Source: Piscicola geometra (taxonomy: Eukaryota > Annelida > Clitellata > Hirudinida > Piscicolidae). Taken from it: a stretch of DNA of 64,000 nucleotides. The position numbers were made by a program, and so were the translations under genes. The notes under the pieces were generated by a model. The model made no database searches. It was not told where the DNA came from and saw nothing but the letters and a program-made list of their open reading frames with translations. The DNA lies in the NCBI GenBank assembly GCA_943735955.1, contig OX030959.1, positions 3,642,772 to 3,706,771 on the forward strand. The letters run 5' to 3'. Shown in pieces: positions 46,404 to 64,000 of this stretch. Each line of letters begins with the position of its first letter. Positions within the stretch are counted from its first letter, which is position 1.

Positions 46404-49400
46404 TCACGAAACTTGAGTGTTATTAATATCTTCACTTTCCTTGATATCGTTCGATAGCTTGATGAAGACTTGCTCCAGGTTGGTTTGGGTGATGGAGAAA
46501 TCCTCGATCATTTCCATGTCAGTAGCGTCGTTGAGTTTGGAGAAGATGAAGGCAAGGTCGGAGGAAGAAGATGTAAGAGATAGCTGCATCTTCACCAACG
46601 CGCCATGATGTTCCAGCAGGGTGCAGTCAGGAAAGTGAAGTTTCATGAATGCGGTGAAGATTTTAACGCGAGAGCTTTTGTTGCCGTACAGGCTGTTAAT
46701 CTCAATCGTTTTCGATCCTTGCCTCCCGGCTTTGGTGAGCGTGGATCGACGGAAGATGCTCGATCTGACTGACATTAGTGAGCTTTTCTGTATATAAGTT
46801 GGTTTCATCTTCACGTCGACAATGTAACCTCTGGCATACTTGTCTTTCAGGTGCTGTACCGTACCAATCGCTGCAATCTCGCCTCGGAACATCACCACTA
46901 TTTTTCCGCACAACGTCTCGCACTCGTCGAACGAATGTGAAGTCAGCAACACCGAGGTGCCCTCATTCAAGCCGTTGATGATGCAGTTCCACACATTCCT
47001 TCTTGCTATCGGGTCGATTCCTGCCGTGGGCTCATCCAAGTACAAGACAACAGGCTTGCCGAGTGAGGCGAGTGCGAAGCCTAGTTTTCTCTTGTTGCCA
47101 CCGGAGAGATTCTTCGCCAAAGTGTTTGCGTTTTGCTTCAAGTCGAAATGATCAATCGCCCAGTTTGCCATATCATTGAGATCTCTCTTCGAATACCCTT
47201 TGATCCTGGCGAAGTACTTGATGTGTTCCCTCGGAGTCATCAGATTGCACAGACCATCAAACTGTGGACAGTAACCGAACTTGTTTCTGAAGCTATAACT
47301 CCGCTTCGACATTTTGTTGTTGCCCATGTATAAGGCCCCACTTGCGAATTCTAAATCGCCAGTCAAGATCTTGAAAAGTGTAGTTTTTCCAGCACCATTA
47401 CTGCCCAGTAAGCCGATGCATTCGGAACGTTTGATGCCGAAACTGACATTATCCAATGCCTTGTATTGATACTTTGGTCTGAAAGGCCAGGATTTGCTGT
47501 TGTATAGTTTAGTCAAGCGATAAACCGACACTACGTAATCATTTCTGTTCTCGAGAACTTTCTTGTCTTCTTCCACCACGTCTTCTTCCGATCTGAAGAA
47601 CTCACTTTCGTACTTACAACTTCTCCACTTTGCTAATTCGTGCCAGAAATTAAACTTTTTCGTGAACAAAAAGCCAATAATGCTACTGACACTGTTCAGC
47701 ATCAGCAAGTACACGTATCTTCCGGCCACTTCGTAAGCCATTCCATGGGAGGTCTTAAAGACATGGTTACGTGACAGCATCAACATCGCCCTGCCAAAAC
47801 AGTACTGCGGTAAAATGCACCAAAACAGGTCGAAATCCCTCGCCGCATTCTTAGCCTCAGGAATCAAGTCAAGGATGAGTGTCACCATATTTGGGATGAG
47901 ACCCACAAAAAAATTGAATCCACATAGACAGATGTAGGCGAAGTTCGCATCAGTGAAAATGTCGGATGCCGAGTAGGTGGTGGGCAGGAGGATCAAGCCG
48001 TAGTTGAAGATCAGCAGAAGAAAGGCTGCGCAGTTGTCGTAAGAGGTGTACTGTGTTACTCCGAGAAGAACCACCACAAGGAAACACACCGCAGCAGCCA
48101 CCGAGTACAACAGATAATCTATCGCTAAGTTGATCACCCAGTAAAGAAGCGGTGAAAAGCCGCTTATGACCTCCAATTGTTGAAAAAAGTGCTTTTTTTC
48201 TTCCATCGGTAAGAAGACGAAACTGCTCGGGATGAGACTGAAGGTGAAAAGGAGACCTATGGTGGACAAAACTTCCAAAAACTTCATCGCGAAGTTCTCG
48301 AATGTCTGCTCGAAAAAGGGGTGTGAGTACAAGTGCAGTTGGCTGGATGAGTTGGTGGAGGCGTTGGAAAAGTCTTTGAGGATGACATTGTTCGCCAGGT
48401 TCAGCATCGAGGCTAGTGGGAATGGAACTTCGTAGTTGAACCAAACTTTCAAAAGGTTTTGTTTTCGGTTATCAATGTCGAGTTGTAGGATGATATCGCT
48501 TATGTTGGAGATGTAAGTCAGTTCAAAGTCGAAAGCTTTTCCCAAGGCTTCGAATGAATGGACTAATTTTAGAAACAATTCTTCTTTTATTTGTTTTTCG
48601 GGGTCTTTCCATACGTACTCAAAGCCTCCGTTTTTGAAGAGTTTCGAGAAGTGATGCGTTTGAATGAGGTAGGACTGCAAGTCATAATTCGTCAGGTCTT
48701 TTATGGTTGCTCCAGGAAGATTCGAAAGTCTTTGCGGAGAGATTCCTGTGGGTTTTGAATCACAAACCATAGTGCTGTGAACGCATCGACAGTTCAGACT
48801 GAAACTTATGGGATAAGAATGCCTGCCAACTGTTGGGCGTCTAATTGTTTTTTTAAGTTGTTTCATTTTGTTCTTGCTTTCATCTTCTCTCAACCTGGTC
48901 AAGTCTACGAAGGCTTCTTTGAGACCAGACGAGTCCCATGGTATCCGGTTATCTTTAGAAAATAAGATCGAGTGACTACATTCATCTTCATCTTGTTTGA
49001 GGCATGAATGCGATTCGAATTCTTCGTTTTTTGCCGCCAAAACTGACGTGTTGATCTTTATTACAATGAACATTATGCCCATAAAAACCGTTGGAAAAAA
49101 AATTTGGAAAAAGAATATCTTTTTGCTTCTTCTCAAATATATTGATCTTTTTTTGAATAGAGCCTTAACTTGGTTTAGCTTCAAAATAAATCCATGCTGA
49201 GGGCTTATCCAAGTTTTGCTTTTTTCCCTTGATTCTCCAATTTCTTTCATACTTCGAAACTTTATTAAATCTTTTTTTTCCTTGTATTCATTGTTTTCTG
49301 TATTACTTTCAAATTTCTCTGCACAAGTGTTTATGACTTTAATGTATATTTCTTCCAAACTCGGACTTGAAATTCCGAAGCTTTTTATTTGAAAATCACT

Positions 49401-52400
49401 CTTTAAAGCATCGAGGTCTTTGAAAAGATTTGGCAGTGAAATAGATGTTTCTTTGTCTTGGGGCAGTATATAAACTAAAGTATTGTAGTGGTGGTTTGAG
49501 TCTATTGCCTCCACATGCTTTTTAACTAGTTCGTTAATCTTCTGATGTATTTCTGTATCAATTTCTCGAATATTGTCATCTTTTTTTGGAATTTCCACTG
49601 TCAGCGTGTACCCCTTACCATATCGCTTTTTCAGGAACATTCTGGAACCACAAGTACACAGCTTTCCCTTGTACAATATGGCGATTCGATCACACAAAAA
49701 GTCGGCTTCGTCCATGAGTTGAGTCGATAAAACGGTGGTTCGGTTACTTTTGTACTTTTGAATCAGGTCCCAGATCGAACGTCTGCCCACTGCGTCGACT
49801 CCTGCCGTTGGTTCGTCAAGCACCACCACCGCAGGGGAGCCTATGTAGGCGATGCCAATCGAGAGCTTTCTCTTCATGCCACCAGATAATTCTTTCACTT
49901 TTGAGTTCTTTTTATCTTCCAAGTTTAAATCTTTCAGGAGCTTATCGCACTCGATCACTGAGATTTTTACGTTGTTTTGTTTGAGTTGTGAGTAGAACTG
50001 AAGGTGTTCGTAGACGGTGAGTGACGGGTAGAGGATGTTGTGTTGTGGGCATAGACTGATGCTCTGTCGGATCTTGTCGATTGAAGTTCTCACGTCATAT
50101 TCTCCGATGAAGACGTTGCCCTTCGTTGGTTTCACCAGACCGACAATTATCGACATCATCGTCGTTTTGCCTGAGCCGTTGTTGCCCAGCAAGCCAGTGA
50201 TTTGATTCTCGAAAAAGTCCACTCTTACATGGTTCAATGCCAGATTATCGGCGAAGTATTTCACCAAGTTTTCAATCTTCACACCTACCCTTAAATCGTC
50301 GTTCATCATCTCCATCTCGTCCAGAGCTTTGTGGTCAATGGGGTGGATGCTCAACATTCTGCCGTACTTTTTGCGCTCATCGAAGCCAAACAGCTTAATT
50401 ATCGGTAAAAATGGAAAATACCATGGCTTTGGAACGCCGTAAGAGCCCGGGAAAACCTCCTTGATGTACAAAGCTAGAAGAGTGTGCCACAACGAGTCGA
50501 AAAGCATCATCCACATACTGGTGGAAAAGGTGTACCAGCCTTGTGTGGAGGAAGATGAAAAGTGAACGCCTTCTCGTTTAGATTCAGCCAACGCAATGTA
50601 GTTGCATCCGAAAGCGAAGGAAGAAGTGAAGGAAAGACTGGCAAGCACCTTAACACCTGCCGACAAATCTAGCTGTTTCTTTTCGCATAGAACGTAAGGC
50701 ATGTACGAGATGAAGTACGAAACGCAAGAAAAAGCCGCAGCGCTGTCCGCCGACTCGAAAAAGACGCTGTACGTGAAGCACTGCGTGATGAGGGCAATGA
50801 CGAAACAGCTGAGGAAGACGAAGATGACGACGACGCTCGAATGTTCCAGAACTTCTCCCTTGAAGAGAAGCAGGCAAAGGAGAGAAACAGAAATCATCTT
50901 GGTGGAGAGGTAGACGAGGAACCAGGCAAACCACTGTTCCAACACTGACACCCCTCCCACCATAATGAACTGCTCCACGCCTGACTCTTTCTCGTACACC
51001 AGGTCTCCCACTATGGTCGGGACGTCCACCAGCCAAGAGATGAGCATAAAGATCGGAAATAGGAAGGTCATGATGAGCATGAAAATGTCTTCGACGTAGC
51101 AGCGACTCGGAAATTGTTGAATCACCACGCCGATGTCGTCTCTATTTGTCTTGAGCCACAAATAACTGCTTTCTACCAGATCCTGCAAATACACCAAACC
51201 TGATTTCACGTAGTTCGGAGCTAGTCGGGGGTTTATGGGAATTCGTTGCAACATCAGCGGATTTTTTAGAAAAGCCAAACCCATGTATTGGTCGAGACGT
51301 ATCTTGTACTTCACATCGTTTCCATTGTACGAAAAGTTGTAAACTATTCCAGCCAAAATGTTCTTCGCTGACTTGGACCGTACGTATTTCATCAGTGTGG
51401 TCTCATTCTCAAACATTCTAAATCGATCAAAGTCGAAGCATTTGCTTAGTTTCAGCATCACTCCAATTTCGTGTTGAACGGCTATTGATTTATTTTCCAG
51501 TTTCATGAGTAGACTGTTGAAATGCTTGAGAGTTTCATCGTTTGCAGTTTCTCCAAAAAAAGTACTGAGGACCCTCAGCACTCGGTAGAGGAAGTTTTTG
51601 GTGGCTAGGTCAGTGAGTTGTGGCATCGTGTCGTAGAGAAGCGAAAAAAGTGGATTGATCAGATTGAGTTTATGGAAGGTTTCATTCATCTTGGAAACCA
51701 TTTTTCTCACTTCAGGGACGTCAGGTGCGACGAGAATATCACCTGCGATTAGTCGATTCAAGACTTTGTTTTGTGTGAGAAGTTCGTTGCAATTCTTTAG
51801 AGTTCCATTCCTCACTTCTTGGATTAACTCGTCCAGCTTTATTTCAACCCCGGGAGGTTTTTTGAGATGTTTTAGAAAGGTTAAATCGTTCAGAATGGAT
51901 GATTGTCCGCACATTAACCTCATTAAAGACAAGTCTGACTGATTATATTGAAACCATATTTTTTCAAACATTCTATAAGTTGAAGGAATCTTTTTGATGG
52001 TATTTTCATAAATATTGACTAAATTCAGAAAAACTAAAAACTCGGAACTCGAGGTAAAATTTTTTAAACACGCTAAGAATTTGGGACTTGCTTTCTTTAT
52101 CCTAAAATGTTCCATAAGAGCACGCGAAAGTACTTGAATTGTTTTTTCAAACTCTGGCATTTTGCAAAATTTTTCCAAAGTTACGTTTTCTTTTATATTT
52201 AAAAAATTATTGTTACAAATTTCCTTTTTTAATTCGTCTTTGATAGAAGCTCCTTCTGAAATTGACCATTCAGTTAGGTTATAGAGTTTTTCCAAGTCCA
52301 AAGTGGCACCCTCAAGCATTTTTAGATTTTCGTTTGAAAGCGTGATATTGTTCTTTCGTAAATTTGCTTCTATTTCTGATCTGGATGTAACGTTGATTGA

Positions 52401-52901
52401 CTCTTTTGAAAAACAATTCAGTATTCTCGGCCTATTCTTTTTAATGTATAATTCTGCCGTTTTAAAATTCTTTACAAAGTTTTGGTCCAAAAAAACGTCA
52501 AAAAACGTATTCATCTCTTTCATATAAGTACTCGAACTGTCAGAAAAAATCAAATTTCTCATATAGTCTTCCACAAAAAGGTCCTCATCTGTATCAACTC
52601 TCACGCCATCTTTAACTTGCTTGTAGCATTGGTTCTTCACAGTGCAGATGAAACTCGTGAGAAAACCATACCAGCCTGCTGACGGCAGACGTCTTTCTTC
52701 AAATTGGCATTCCTCCATCTCAGTCGTCAGGGAGTCTTTGAAATACCTTTTGATGCATACCAGGATCGTAAAGAGCAACAATGGCCACGCAATTTCCACG
52801 AACGTTCTTAGTGGTCTTCTTCTACATATCAAAAAGTTTTTCTTCAGTAATATTAGTATTTTACTTATAAAATTTGATCTTTTAAGTGTTCTAGGAATCA
52901 T
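46404..52901 (-). CDS. ABCA: ABCA-family full ABC transporter, intronless, 2165 residues
   Basis: Membrane lipid transporter of subfamily A. Layout: N-terminal helix about residues 35-51 after LRTFVEIAWP; large extracellular domain about 52-600 with many N-glycosylation sequons; TM bundle 600-830 with LVYEKESGVEQF; NBD1 about 865-1100; TM helix about 1262; second extracellular loop; TM bundle about 1530-1750; NBD2 about 1790-2010; regulatory tail ending NNTQVS. NBD1: Walker A GNNGSGKTT (about 904), Q-loop CPQHN, signature LSGGMKRK, Walker B VVVLDEPTAGVD. NBD2: GSNGAGKTT (about 1832), CPQFDGLC, LSGGNKRK, VLYLDEPTAGID, switch TSHSFDE. Length and the big loops fit the ABCA1/4/7/2 type. Unlike every neighbour it has no intron, and the NBD1 switch His is Gln (LSTQLMDEAD). 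It is fully open, so it is probably functional. Confidence 0.95.
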   Translation of the reverse strand: MIPRTLKRSNFISKILILLKKNFLICRRRPLRTFVEIAWPLLLFTILVCIKRYFKDSLTTEMEECQFEERRLPSAGWYGFLTSFICTVKNQCYKQVKDGVRVDTDEDLFVEDYMRNLIFSDSSSTYMKEMNTFFDVFLDQNFVKNFKTAELYIKKNRPRILNCFSKESINVTSRSEIEANLRKNNITLSNENLKMLEGATLDLEKLYNLTEWSISEGASIKDELKKEICNNNFLNIKENVTLEKFCKMPEFEKTIQVLSRALMEHFRIKKASPKFLACLKNFTSSSEFLVFLNLVNIYENTIKKIPSTYRMFEKIWFQYNQSDLSLMRLMCGQSSILNDLTFLKHLKKPPGVEIKLDELIQEVRNGTLKNCNELLTQNKVLNRLIAGDILVAPDVPEVRKMVSKMNETFHKLNLINPLFSLLYDTMPQLTDLATKNFLYRVLRVLSTFFGETANDETLKHFNSLLMKLENKSIAVQHEIGVMLKLSKCFDFDRFRMFENETTLMKYVRSKSAKNILAGIVYNFSYNGNDVKYKIRLDQYMGLAFLKNPLMLQRIPINPRLAPNYVKSGLVYLQDLVESSYLWLKTNRDDIGVVIQQFPSRCYVEDIFMLIMTFLFPIFMLISWLVDVPTIVGDLVYEKESGVEQFIMVGGVSVLEQWFAWFLVYLSTKMISVSLLCLLLFKGEVLEHSSVVVIFVFLSCFVIALITQCFTYSVFFESADSAAAFSCVSYFISYMPYVLCEKKQLDLSAGVKVLASLSFTSSFAFGCNYIALAESKREGVHFSSSSTQGWYTFSTSMWMMLFDSLWHTLLALYIKEVFPGSYGVPKPWYFPFLPIIKLFGFDERKKYGRMLSIHPIDHKALDEMEMMNDDLRVGVKIENLVKYFADNLALNHVRVDFFENQITGLLGNNGSGKTTMMSIIVGLVKPTKGNVFIGEYDVRTSIDKIRQSISLCPQHNILYPSLTVYEHLQFYSQLKQNNVKISVIECDKLLKDLNLEDKKNSKVKELSGGMKRKLSIGIAYIGSPAVVVLDEPTAGVDAVGRRSIWDLIQKYKSNRTTVLSTQLMDEADFLCDRIAILYKGKLCTCGSRMFLKKRYGKGYTLTVEIPKKDDNIREIDTEIHQKINELVKKHVEAIDSNHHYNTLVYILPQDKETSISLPNLFKDLDALKSDFQIKSFGISSPSLEEIYIKVINTCAEKFESNTENNEYKEKKDLIKFRSMKEIGESREKSKTWISPQHGFILKLNQVKALFKKRSIYLRRSKKIFFFQIFFPTVFMGIMFIVIKINTSVLAAKNEEFESHSCLKQDEDECSHSILFSKDNRIPWDSSGLKEAFVDLTRLREDESKNKMKQLKKTIRRPTVGRHSYPISFSLNCRCVHSTMVCDSKPTGISPQRLSNLPGATIKDLTNYDLQSYLIQTHHFSKLFKNGGFEYVWKDPEKQIKEELFLKLVHSFEALGKAFDFELTYISNISDIILQLDIDNRKQNLLKVWFNYEVPFPLASMLNLANNVILKDFSNASTNSSSQLHLYSHPFFEQTFENFAMKFLEVLSTIGLLFTFSLIPSSFVFLPMEEKKHFFQQLEVISGFSPLLYWVINLAIDYLLYSVAAAVCFLVVVLLGVTQYTSYDNCAAFLLLIFNYGLILLPTTYSASDIFTDANFAYICLCGFNFFVGLIPNMVTLILDLIPEAKNAARDFDLFWCILPQYCFGRAMLMLSRNHVFKTSHGMAYEVAGRYVYLLMLNSVSSIIGFLFTKKFNFWHELAKWRSCKYESEFFRSEEDVVEEDKKVLENRNDYVVSVYRLTKLYNSKSWPFRPKYQYKALDNVSFGIKRSECIGLLGSNGAGKTTLFKILTGDLEFASGALYMGNNKMSKRSYSFRNKFGYCPQFDGLCNLMTPREHIKYFARIKGYSKRDLNDMANWAIDHFDLKQNANTLAKNLSGGNKRKLGFALASLGKPVVLYLDEPTAGIDPIARRNVWNCIINGLNEGTSVLLTSHSFDECETLCGKIVVMFRGEIAAIGTVQHLKDKYARGYIVDVKMKPTYIQKSSLMSVRSSIFRRSTLTKAGRQGSKTIEINSLYGNKSSRVKIFTAFMKLHFPDCTLLEHHGALVKMQLSLTSSSSDLAFIFSKLNDATDMEMIEDFSITQTNLEQVFIKLSNDIKESEDINNTQVS

Positions 52902-53268
52902 TTAATCAATTAATGTGTTATCAAACAGTTATGACGCTATCTATACTAAATACTTTATCAACAATTAACTCAATTTTTTTAATCGAAAAAATAACTTCAT
53001 AATTTAATCAATATAACATTATTTTCACTTTTTTTAATGTTTCACAAATTTTAACATTTAAATTTAAACTATTTTACCAAAAATTGAAAAAAATATTAAA
53101 TATATAAAAATTTATAGAATATTGTAAAACTATAATTAAAGTCACTTAGTCAAGTTATCAAGGGAAAGCTACAATCTTCATTCACTTTTAAGCTGTTTCC
53201 TTGAGAACCGAAGTTTTAGCCGGTGCTAGGAAACGCCGAAGAACCATTCTCTGATTTTTATCATAAAA
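52902..53268. promoter_or_regulatory. Head-to-head spacer between ABCA and DNAAF5
   Basis: The two start codons are 367 bp apart on opposite strands. The region is AT-rich, with no clear TATA box for either side. It must hold both 5' UTRs and promoters unless 5' non-coding exons lie elsewhere. Confidence 0.6.
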
Positions 53269-59617
<6,349 letters not shown>

Positions 59618-60469
59618 GAGGGAAGGAGGGATGGAGGAGGAAGTGAGGACTGGGAGGGGTGGGTTTGGAGAGGACCTCCCAAGGGGTTTGGGAGAGTTGA
59701 TGGGTTTATTTTTATGAGTTGGTGATAGGAATGCTCCTGTTTTTGCGATTTCACGTTTTTAATATTTTTTGTGGTTTGGATTTATTGGAAGATATTAATA
59801 AGAGATTAGTGGTTTGGAAAGTTTGTGAGTGAAGGAGAATTGGTAAGTTGAAAGATGATGATTTCATCGTAAAGTTAAAATTATTTGTCGTTGGTTGGTT
59901 TAGTTCAAGGTTTTAAACACTATAATGAAGTTTCATTGATGTTAGTTTTTTAATGTTTCTGTTATGAACAGTTTTGCTTTAAAATTTTCTTGTTTTATAA
60001 CTAAATTTAATATAAAATTACAGTATTAATTAAACTGTTGAAAGTGTTATAATTTCTAAGTCATGGAAAGCGTCTGCTACTAATTTAATTCCTTACTTTA
60101 ATGGAGGTAGCTTTTTTTCCTTAAAAGAAAAGATTAACTAATTTTTCAAAATTTTGTAAACTTACTATTAGAATATAAATCATTTAGCTAACGTTTTATA
60201 TGAAAAGGTACGTCCAATAAAGCGCTATGCGGAGAACTTTTATATGTTCGAATATTTTTTTTTACAATTACAGAAAATTATTTGAATCAAAATAGATGGT
60301 TTGGAAAGATTTTGGAGACCTTTCTTGAAGAGAAAGCCAGAGCACGTGGAGAACGTAAACATTGAAAACCGGCAACGCCGACCATTTTAATTGTTTATTG
60401 TTGTTGTCTCTAGAATACAAATAACGCGAAAATAAAAACAAACGAAAATCAGAGCGAAATATAGCTTAG
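59618..60469. other. DNAAF5-FOXK intergenic region
   Basis: G-rich purine tract just after the DNAAF5 stop, then AT-rich DNA. 60330-60470 is less AT-rich (gagcacgtggagaacg with an E-box CACGTG at about 60343) and is the likely FOXK promoter/5' UTR. Confidence 0.5.
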
Positions 60470-63263
<2,794 letters not shown>

Positions 63264-63286
63264 GAATGTTTAGTGATTATAGATTG

Positions 63287-64000
63287 TAAATTTAATGTTA
63301 TTAATGTTTAATGATAAATTTAATGTTATTAATGTTTAATGATAAATTTAATGTTATTAATGTTTAATGATAAATTTAATGTTATTAATGTTTAATGATA
63401 AATTTAATGTTATTAATGTTTAATGATAAATTTAATGTTATTAATGTTTAATGATAAATTTAATGTTATTAATGTTTAATGATAAATTTAATGTTATTAA
63501 TGTTTAATGATAAATTTAATGTTATTAATGTTTAATGATAAATTTAATGTTATTAATGTTTAATGATAAATTTAATGTTATTAATGTTTAATGATAAATT
63601 TAATGTTATTAATGTTTAATGATAAATTTAATGTTATTAATGTTTAATGATAAATTTAATGTTATTAATGTTTAATGATAAATTTAATGTTATTAATGTT
63701 TAATGATAAATTTAATGTTATTATTGTTTAATGATAAATTTAATGTTATTAATGTTTAATGATAAATTTAATGTTATTAATGTTTAATGATAAATTTAAT
63801 GTTATTAATGTTTAATGATAAATTTAATGTTATTAATGTTTAATGATAAATTTAATGTTATTAATGTTTAATGATAAATTTAATGTTATTAATGTTTAAT
63901 GATAAATTTAATGTTATTAATGTTTAATGATAAATTTAATGTTATTAATGTTTAATGATAAATTTAATGTTATTAATGTTTAATGATAAATTTAATGTTA
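63287..64000. repeat. 28-bp AT-rich satellite, at least 25 copies
   Basis: The unit taaatttaatgttattaatg plus tttaatga repeats with exact 28-bp period from 63287 to the window end (25.5 copies). The only difference seen is an A-to-T change near 63724. A diverged partial unit lies at 63264-63286. It begins 23 bp after the FOXK stop, so it forms the FOXK 3' UTR or a downstream intron. Confidence 0.97.

Noticed and set aside
47950..48444. Minus-strand 164-codon open frame in another frame
   Set aside because: Lies entirely within the ABCA coding region in a different frame; no domain content.
63287..64000. CRISPR-like array
   Set aside because: The 28-bp units are directly contiguous with no spacers, and the DNA is from an animal.

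Overview
This is a stretch of animal nuclear genome, most likely from an invertebrate bilaterian. All protein genes except one are split by short spliceosomal introns. They include a ciliary dynein-assembly factor (DNAAF5), Neuralized, FOXK and an ABCA transporter. The sequence is AT-rich and full of GATG/CATC, TG/CA and tetranucleotide microsatellites. It carries tRNA-derived SINEs, one LINE, a short TTAGGG-type interstitial telomeric motif and a U12-type AT-AC intron. Together these fit a lophotrochozoan (annelid- or mollusc-like), but I cannot name the species. Exon structures below were built by hand from reading frame, splice dinucleotides and phase, and by matching to family sequences known from memory. 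No alignment was run.

Layout. 1-5060: gene-free, with microsatellites, a 43-bp palindrome and a SINE. 5127-13051 (+): PUS1, tRNA pseudouridine synthase, 12 exons, with a SINE, a LINE and a second SINE in its introns. 13359-15636 (+): RNASEH1, 8 exons. 16216-19478 (-): Neuralized E3 ligase with NHR1, NHR2 and RING, 4 exons. 19639-31422 (-): a single-pass receptor assembled as signal peptide, SUEL lectin, CUB, CCP/sushi, TM and a 190-residue tail. 31423-46403: a 15-kb desert. 46404-52901 (-): an intronless 2165-residue ABCA transporter. 53269-59617 (+): DNAAF5, 14 exons, divergent from ABCA. 60470-63263 (+): FOXK, with FHA and forkhead domains. 63287-64000: a homogeneous 28-bp satellite running off the edge.

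The genes are ordinary housekeeping, signalling and ciliary genes, not a pathway cluster. Two neighbourhoods may matter. PUS1 and RNASEH1 are both dual-localised (mitochondrion/nucleus) enzymes in vertebrates, and both show two in-frame starts here. The lectin/CUB/sushi receptor ends only about 160 bp before the Neuralized start on the same strand.

The most unusual signals are: (1) strand-polar simple repeats in the introns of the plus-strand genes, G-rich (GGTG/GATG/TG) after the donor and complementary C-rich (CACC/CATC/CA) before the acceptor, suggesting intron-end pairing; (2) the U12 AT-AC intron in PUS1, plus a second PUS1 intron that does not fit GT-AG; (3) the receptor architecture; (4) the intronless ABCA gene with a His-to-Gln change in the NBD1 switch.
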